Of a stretch of DNA of 64,000 nt, positions 59,040-64,000 are shown in pieces; the first letter of the stretch is position 1, and the number at the start of each line of letters is the position of its first letter. The stretch comes from Dictyobacter vulcani (GTDB lineage: Bacteria > Chloroflexota > Ktedonobacteria > Ktedonobacterales > Ktedonobacteraceae). Below the pieces are notes generated by a model, which made no database searches, was not told the DNA's origin, and worked only from the letters and a program-made list of their open reading frames with translations. A program made the translations under genes and the position numbers. The DNA lies in the NCBI RefSeq assembly GCF_008974265.1, contig NZ_BKZW01000004.1:1-64000 (forward strand), written 5' to 3'.

Positions 59040-59653
59040 ATGGCGATTAAAGCAATTGTTTTTGATATTGGTGGCGTACTGGAGCATACTCCTGATACCG
59101 GTATGATGGAGAAGTGGGAAGAGCGTCTGGCTCTGCCTGCGGGTGAGTTTAGCGTGCGAGTGATGCAGGCGTGGGGTGCTGGTGCGCTGGAGGATATACC
59201 AGCGTCGGTGCTGCATCAGAATTTGTGTGAGGCAACAGGCATGGATGATGCTCAGGCCAATGCGTTTACGGAGGATTTCTGGAAGGATTATCTGGGCATC
59301 CCAATACCGAACTGATGGCTTTCTTTGCTAGCTTGCGACCAGCCTATCAGACAGCCATGCTCAGTAATAGTTATACTGGTGCCCGTCAGAGGGATCAGGC
59401 GCTCTATGGGTTTGAGGATATGACAGATATGATCATTTATTCCCATGAAGTAGGTTTGCTGAAACCAGATCCACGCATCTATGCTTTGACCTGTGCGCGC
59501 CTTGAAGTAGAGCCAGCCGAGATGATCTTTCTTGATGATTATGAGCCCAATGTTATAGCTGCCCGCGTTTCTGGTATTCATGGCATTCTTTTTCAAAATA
59601 CTGCTCAGGCTATCGCAGATATTCAAGCCTGCCTGCTGGCCTGTGAACGCTAG
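59040..59653 (+). CDS. HAD-superfamily hydrolase, one frameshift
   Basis: The ATG at 59040 has AAAGG ten bases before. The first frame gives AIKAIVFDIGGVLEHTPDTG, the HAD motif I (DIGGV, first Asp nucleophile, second Asp replaced by Gly). The frame stops near 59313; one base is missing near 59300, after which PNTELMAFFASLRPAYQTAMLSNSYTGAR (motif II Ser) and HEVGLLKPDPRIY (motif III Lys) and IFLDDYEPNVIAA (motif IV) follow. Because the motif I acid at +2 is Gly, phosphatase activity is uncertain. Total about 205 residues. Confidence 0.82.
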
Positions 59654-59698
59654 CATGTCATGCGGATGTTTGTCTGATTATTGCTTCCTGATACTGCT

Positions 59699-60391
59699 TC
59701 ACAGCAGCGCGGTAATGCGCCGGGCGGCGGCCAGCACGCGGGGCGATATTCTGGCTTCGTCGATGGTGCCCAGGACGATGACGCCGATGCTGGCTTCGAG
59801 CGGGGTGCCGTTGAGCATGAGCGGGACGGCGAGTCCGCTGGCTCCGCTCTGGATCTCGTTCTGGCTGATGGCATAGCCGCGCTGACGTGCCAGGACTATC
59901 TGGTTGCGCTCGGTTGCCTGAGCGGGTCTTCCGGCCAGGATGGCGATGCCGGAGGCTCCCTGGTCGAGGGCGTGTCGAAAGCCGGGACGGTAGACGACGT
60001 GCATGTGGGTGTGGCTGGGCTCGATGGTGGTCAGGACGATGGCTTCGTTGCCGTTGGCTGTCGTCAGGTGCGTGGTGGCTCCTAATTCTTCGGCGAGGCG
60101 CTTTAACTCCGGGACAGCGGCACTTTGTAGCTGGGGCAGAATGCGCCGCGCCAGTTCGATCAACCCCGTTCCCAGCTTGTAGCGGCCATCCTGCATGCGC
60201 TGTACCAGCCGATGCTCAAGCAGTGTGTTGAGTAGCCGATAGCTTACAGTACGATGGATCTCTAGCCTGCTCGCCAGTGCCTGTGCTGTCATCCCCTCAG
60301 GCTCAGCGGCCAGGATTTCTAACAAGCGTAAGCCACGATCCAGCGTCTGCGAGGTCTCGCCACGCGCTGTTCCTGTTGGTTGATCTGACAT
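59699..60391 (-). CDS. IclR-family transcriptional regulator
   Basis: The ATG at 60389-60391 is preferred over an ATG 33 bases earlier, since GGGG lies just upstream. The 230-residue product has the IclR winged helix (TLDRGLRLLEILAAEPEGMTAQALASRLEIHRTVSYRLLNTL), then KLGTGLIELAR and a GAF-like effector domain with ASGIAILAG and GLAVPL. It is divergent from hppD-fahA-hmgA, so it most likely controls homogentisate breakdown. Repressor or activator cannot be told. Confidence 0.9.
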   Translation of the reverse strand: MSDQPTGTARGETSQTLDRGLRLLEILAAEPEGMTAQALASRLEIHRTVSYRLLNTLLEHRLVQRMQDGRYKLGTGLIELARRILPQLQSAAVPELKRLAEELGATTHLTTANGNEAIVLTTIEPSHTHMHVVYRPGFRHALDQGASGIAILAGRPAQATERNQIVLARQRGYAISQNEIQSGASGLAVPLMLNGTPLEASIGVIVLGTIDEARISPRVLAAARRITALL

Positions 60392-60484
60392 ATTTTCCCC
60401 AATCCTCTTGTGTTGCGCCTGCATGATCTTGACATTCTATCACAGATCATGTACACCTAATATTGTAACTATTATCGGATTCGT

Positions 60485-60501
60485 TGTTCGATTATCGAAC
60501 A
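60485..60501. promoter_or_regulatory. Palindromic operator candidate between iclR and hppD
   Basis: TGTTCGA-TTA-TCGAACA is a perfect 7-3-7 inverted repeat in the 167-base divergent spacer. IclR-family regulators bind such palindromes near their own promoter, so this is the best candidate for the regulator's site. Confidence 0.6.
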
Positions 60502-60558
60502 TAACAGACACAAAGTGGTGTCGCAACGTCTCTTATCAGCTCAGAAGGAGTCGATTCA

Positions 60559-61662
60559 ATGGCCGAGTATGATTTTATGCCCATTCAAAATTTTGATCAC
60601 CTGGAATTCTATGTAGGTGATGCCCGTCAGTCTGCTTATTATTTTAGTCACGCCTGGGGCTTTGTGCCCGTTGCATATGCTGGCCTGGAGACAGGATTAC
60701 GTGATCGCACGAGTTATGTCTTGGAGCAGGGCAATATTCGCATTGTGCTGACTTCTGCCATGGGTCCTGAGGGAGAAATTGCTGACCATGTGCATCTGCA
60801 TGGCGATGGTGTGAAGGATGTGGCGTTCCGGGTTGAGAGTGCTGAGCGTGCTTATCAAGAGGCAACAAGCCGGGGTGCGGAGGGTGTGCTGGCTCCGACG
60901 GTGCGCAGCGATGAGCATGGCTCGGTCAAGCTGGCTTCGATTAAGACCTATGGCCAGACGATCCATACCTTTGTGGAGCGCCAGGATTATAAAGGGGCTT
61001 TCCTGCCTGGTTTCCGGGCGGTGGATAGCTCGATGCCGCGTCGGGCGCGTCCAGCGGGGCTGGCTGGTATCGATCACGTGGTCGGTAATGTCGAGCTGGG
61101 TAAAATGAACGAGTGGGTCTCATTCTATGAGCGCATCATGGGCTTCACCCAGATGATCCATTTCGATGATCGCCAGATCAGTACCGAGTATTCGGCCTTG
61201 ATGTCCAAGGTGATGCAGAACGGTAGTGGACGTATCAAGCTGCCAATCAATGAGCCTGCGGAAGGCCGGCGCAAGTCACAGATCGAAGAATATCTGGACT
61301 TTTATCGCACGCCCGGCGTGCAGCATCTGGCCTTGATTACCGATGACATTGTCGCGACGGTCCGTGATCTGAAAGAGCGTGGCGTCGAGTTCTTGCAGAC
61401 ACCGAAGAGCTATTATAATGATGTGCTGGATCGTGTTGGTAAGATTGATGAGGATCTCGAACAACTGGCCGAGCTGTGTATCCTGATTGACCATGATGAG
61501 GATGGCTATCTGCTGCAGATTTTCTCCAAGCCGATAGTGACGCGTCCGACGGTTTTCTTCGAAGTTATCCAGCGTAAGGGTGCGCGTGGCTTTGGTGAGG
61601 GCAACTTTAAGGCGCTCTTTGAGGCCCTGGAGCGCGAGCAGGAACTGCGAGGCAATCTGTAG
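60559..61662 (+). CDS. hppD: 4-hydroxyphenylpyruvate dioxygenase
   Basis: The 367-residue product has two vicinal-oxygen-chelate halves. The iron ligands are His173 (GIDHVVGNV), His256 (VQHLAL) and Glu335 (VFFEVIQRKG), and the end GARGFGEGNFKALFEALE is the family's gating helix. It turns 4-hydroxyphenylpyruvate into homogentisate with O2. GAAGGAG lies before the ATG. The stop TAG is immediately followed by the fahA ATG, with no gap. Confidence 0.96.
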   Translation: MAEYDFMPIQNFDHLEFYVGDARQSAYYFSHAWGFVPVAYAGLETGLRDRTSYVLEQGNIRIVLTSAMGPEGEIADHVHLHGDGVKDVAFRVESAERAYQEATSRGAEGVLAPTVRSDEHGSVKLASIKTYGQTIHTFVERQDYKGAFLPGFRAVDSSMPRRARPAGLAGIDHVVGNVELGKMNEWVSFYERIMGFTQMIHFDDRQISTEYSALMSKVMQNGSGRIKLPINEPAEGRRKSQIEEYLDFYRTPGVQHLALITDDIVATVRDLKERGVEFLQTPKSYYNDVLDRVGKIDEDLEQLAELCILIDHDEDGYLLQIFSKPIVTRPTVFFEVIQRKGARGFGEGNFKALFEALEREQELRGNL

Positions 61663-62550
61663 ATGAAGCTGGTGACCATTCAGGTCGAGCAGACATCTGC
61701 CGGTGTGGTGCGGGGGGAGCGCGTGCTCCCTTTGCCGTATCCTACGCTGCTCGAACTCCTGCAAGATCCAGTGGGCCTGACCAATGCACGTCAGGCCCTG
61801 GCGAGCGCTGAACCGGGTCTGGCCCTGGATGCTGTGAAGCTGCTGCCTCCCGTACCCAGTCCACCAACGCTACGCGATTTCTATGCCTTTGAGCAACACG
61901 TCAAGACCGCCCGTGCCCTGCGCGGAGCCGAGATGAATCCAACCTGGTATGAGATCCCGACCTTCTACTTCTCCAACACCAGCGAGATCTATGGTCCCGA
62001 TCAGCCCATACCATATCCCGTGGGTAGCCAGGAGCTGGATATTGAGCTTGAGATTGCCTGTGTGATTGGAAAAGCGGGTAAGGATATTGCGGTAGAGGAT
62101 GCAGCAGAGTATATCGCAGGTTATACTATTATGAATGATTGGAGTGCTCGCGATTTTCAGCGCCTGGACATGCAGCTCAATCTTGGACCTGGCAAGGGCA
62201 AGGATTTCGCGACCTCAATCGGACCCTGGTTGGTGACGCCGGATGAACTGGCTTCACGCCGTACGGGACATGGCGCGAGCGAGCGCTATGATATGACGAT
62301 GCTGGCGCGTGTGGATGGTCAGGAGATATCACGCGGAAATTTCCAGCAGATCTACTATAGTTTTCCGCAACTGATTGCCTATGCTTCGCGCAATGTGCGG
62401 CTGCGGCCTGGTGATCTGATTGGGTCTGGTACTGTTGGTACTGGTTGCTTGCTAGAGCTTGGCACCAGCGTCCATCCCTGGTTTCAGCGTGGGGAAACGA
62501 TCGAATTAGAGATTGATGGTATCGGTGTATTGCGTAACACGATTGTCTGA
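61663..62550 (+). CDS. Fumarylacetoacetate hydrolase family protein
   Basis: The 295-residue product has the FAH-domain metal site: ELDIELEIACVIGKAG (two Glu) and NDWSARDFQ (Asp), then GPWLVTPDEL. The N-terminal quarter is a short lead domain. In this operon it most likely splits fumarylacetoacetate or a related product, though family members also act as acylpyruvases. It begins at the first base after the hppD stop. Confidence 0.9.
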   Translation: MKLVTIQVEQTSAGVVRGERVLPLPYPTLLELLQDPVGLTNARQALASAEPGLALDAVKLLPPVPSPPTLRDFYAFEQHVKTARALRGAEMNPTWYEIPTFYFSNTSEIYGPDQPIPYPVGSQELDIELEIACVIGKAGKDIAVEDAAEYIAGYTIMNDWSARDFQRLDMQLNLGPGKGKDFATSIGPWLVTPDELASRRTGHGASERYDMTMLARVDGQEISRGNFQQIYYSFPQLIAYASRNVRLRPGDLIGSGTVGTGCLLELGTSVHPWFQRGETIELEIDGIGVLRNTIV

Positions 62551-62595
62551 TTTTAGCATGGAAAAGTACACATTGTGCTTTTCAGGAGGTCAAAG

Positions 62596-63756
62596 ATGCC
62601 ACCCTATCATCGTCTGGGAGAGATTCCGCCCAAGAGACATACGCAATTCCGTAAGCCAGATGGCTCGCTCTACTCGGAGGAGTTGTTTGGGACCGAGGGC
62701 TTCTCCAATAATTACTCGAACATCTATTACTACTATCCACCCACCCGTGTCTCACGTGTCGAGTGCTTTCAGCGCCGTCATATCGAGGGTTGGAACGAGG
62801 ATGTCCATCGCCACCATCATCTCAAGACCGCTGGTCTGAAGCCGGGCTGGGATGCAGTGCAGGGCAATCAGATCTTGATGTATAACCATGATCTGACCAT
62901 TGGTATCTCGCTGCCGACCGAGGAGATGAAGTATTATTATCGGGCCGGCGATGCTGACACGATGTACTTTGTGCACGATGGCCATGGTACCCTTGAGACT
63001 ACCTTTGGTCTGCTTCCCTATCACGAGGGCGACTACATCATCATCCCGCGTGGTACCACCTATCGTTTTGATATCGCTCCGGACAGCGTGCAGAGCCGTT
63101 TCCTGGTCGTAGAGGCCCACGGTACTATCGCGCCACCACGCCGTTATCTCAGCCCCAACGGACAACTGCTTGAGCATTCGCCATACTGCGAACGCGACAT
63201 CCGCCGTCCTGAAGAACTGGTGACCCATACTGAGCAGGGCGAGTTCGAGGTACGCATGAAGGTTGGCGACCTGATTACCAGTTACTGGTATGACTTCCAT
63301 CCCTTCAACGTCGTTGGCTGGGACGGCTGTGAATATCCCTGGATCTTCAATATCGCCGACTTCGAGCCCATCACTGGCCGTATCCATCAGCCGCCGCCAG
63401 TCCACCAGACCTTCCAGGGACCCAATTTCGTCGTCTGCTCCTTTGTTCCACGCAAGCTGGACTACCATCCGCTCTCGATTCCTGTGCCCTACAACCACAG
63501 TAACATTGACAGCGACGAAATGCTCTACTATGTCAACGGAAACTTCGGTAGCCGGCGCGGCATCGAACGCTCCTCAATCTCCATGCACCCGCGTGGCATC
63601 CCACACGGCCCGCATCCCGGAGCCGTCGAAAAGAGTCTTGGTGTCGAGCAGACCGATGAACTTGCCGTCATGATCGACACTTTCAACCCGCTCAAATACG
63701 CCGCCGTCGCCCAGACCATCGACGACGACCGCTACCCCTACAGCTGGATCCCATAA
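62596..63756 (+). CDS. hmgA: Homogentisate 1,2-dioxygenase
   Basis: The ATG at 62596 follows AGGAGG by six bases. The 386-residue product has the cupin layout of bacterial HmgA: MYFVHDGHGTLETTFGLLPYHEGDYIIIPRG, PFNVVGWDGCEYPW, PRKLDYHPLSIPVPYNHSNIDSDEMLYYVNG (His and Glu ligands) and SMHPRGIPHGPHPG (last His). It opens the homogentisate ring with O2. A maleylacetoacetate isomerase gene is not seen. It completes a three-gene tyrosine-breakdown operon. Confidence 0.94.
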   Translation: MPPYHRLGEIPPKRHTQFRKPDGSLYSEELFGTEGFSNNYSNIYYYYPPTRVSRVECFQRRHIEGWNEDVHRHHHLKTAGLKPGWDAVQGNQILMYNHDLTIGISLPTEEMKYYYRAGDADTMYFVHDGHGTLETTFGLLPYHEGDYIIIPRGTTYRFDIAPDSVQSRFLVVEAHGTIAPPRRYLSPNGQLLEHSPYCERDIRRPEELVTHTEQGEFEVRMKVGDLITSYWYDFHPFNVVGWDGCEYPWIFNIADFEPITGRIHQPPPVHQTFQGPNFVVCSFVPRKLDYHPLSIPVPYNHSNIDSDEMLYYVNGNFGSRRGIERSSISMHPRGIPHGPHPGAVEKSLGVEQTDELAVMIDTFNPLKYAAVAQTIDDDRYPYSWIP

Positions 63757-63763
63757 CCCCAGC

Positions 63764-63812
63764 TCCGGACCGGAGGCCCCGCATCCCACAAAAAACCATG
63801 CGGAGCTTCCGG
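63764..63812 (+). terminator. Hairpin after hmgA
   Basis: CCGGAGGCCCCGCAT pairs with ATGCGGAGCTTCCGG (two mismatches) around a 13-base loop. There is no T run, so termination is inferred. Confidence 0.5.
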
Positions 63813-63818
63813 CCGGTC

Positions 63819-64000
63819 GTAGCGGCAGCGCTGGTCGCTGCGACTTGTCGGCGTACGAGCAAGCAACGTCACGTACCGGCAGCGCTGGTCGCCAATACAT
63901 TTCGGTTATGGATGGAATGGCTACAATGGTGGCATGATCATGAAGCAACGCATGCAAAAATGATCAAGAGAGATACAAATGGTAGGTTCGACCCTTTGGG
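63819..64000. repeat. Repeat cluster: palindrome-family members plus GTAGGTTCG repeat, cut by window edge
   Basis: GTAGCGGCAGCGCTGGTCGC (63819), CGTACCGGCAGCGCTGGTCG (63872) followed by CCAATACATTTCGG, then TGATCAAGAGA and GGTAGGTTCGACCCTTTGGG ending at the window edge. The second half repeats the arrangement at 46003-46135. Confidence 0.65.

Overview
The window looks like chromosomal DNA of a Ktedonobacteria-like member of the Chloroflexota. This is inferred from the 16S signature, many PAS/GAF histidine kinases, many small zinc-ribbon and membrane proteins, a HemQ-type haem gene set and repeat-rich spacers; no database search was possible.

Layout. 1-251 is the start of an endonuclease III-like gene leaving the left edge. 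252-5890 is an rRNA operon with two strong promoters, a leader and a spacer that each carry a hairpin plus a boxA-like motif, 16S, 23S and a terminator; no 5S or tRNA is visible. 6-13 kb holds an orphan peptide-binding lipoprotein, a folate C1 pair (cyclodeaminase-like plus folD), a histidine kinase with an N-terminal AhpD-like domain, and two small membrane proteins. 13.3-19.6 kb is a haem operon, hemA-hemC-hemD-hemQ-hemL-hemB, with hemA and hemC broken by many indels. 19.6-31.2 kb holds a small membrane protein, a GH15 glucoamylase, an RlmI-like methyltransferase, a histidine phosphatase, two convergent CoxG-like SRPBCC genes, an unknown protein, a 449-bp inverted-repeat element, a PQQ-type beta-propeller protein and an acyltransferase. 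31.2-46 kb holds two large sensor kinases, a DUF1464-like protein, a YihY membrane protein, a mini J-domain protein, a zinc-ribbon protein and the gyrB-gyrA pair. 46-53 kb is a degraded, repeat-rich stretch: a phosphotransferase remnant, DinB and DUF4342 genes, broken EVE, class IV aminotransferase and CrtA-like genes, an 82-bp tandem array and a geranylgeranyl-reductase-like gene. 53-58 kb holds a glutaredoxin, a cysteine desulfurase, short-type 6-phosphogluconate dehydrogenase, a second copy of the inverted-repeat element and an APC permease. 58-64 kb holds a DHFR-like and a HAD gene, then a tyrosine/homogentisate catabolic operon (hppD-fahA-hmgA) divergent from an IclR regulator with a perfect palindrome between them.

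Two themes cut across the window. First, single-base indels, many at G or C runs, break at least ten otherwise well-conserved genes and also appear in a conserved part of the 16S gene. This argues for an error-prone draft sequence more than for gene decay. Second, intergenic DNA is full of related hairpin repeats: a CCGGCAGCGCTG palindrome family that also forms the ends of two ~450-bp non-autonomous elements, and a GTAGGTTCG family found singly and in tandem arrays.
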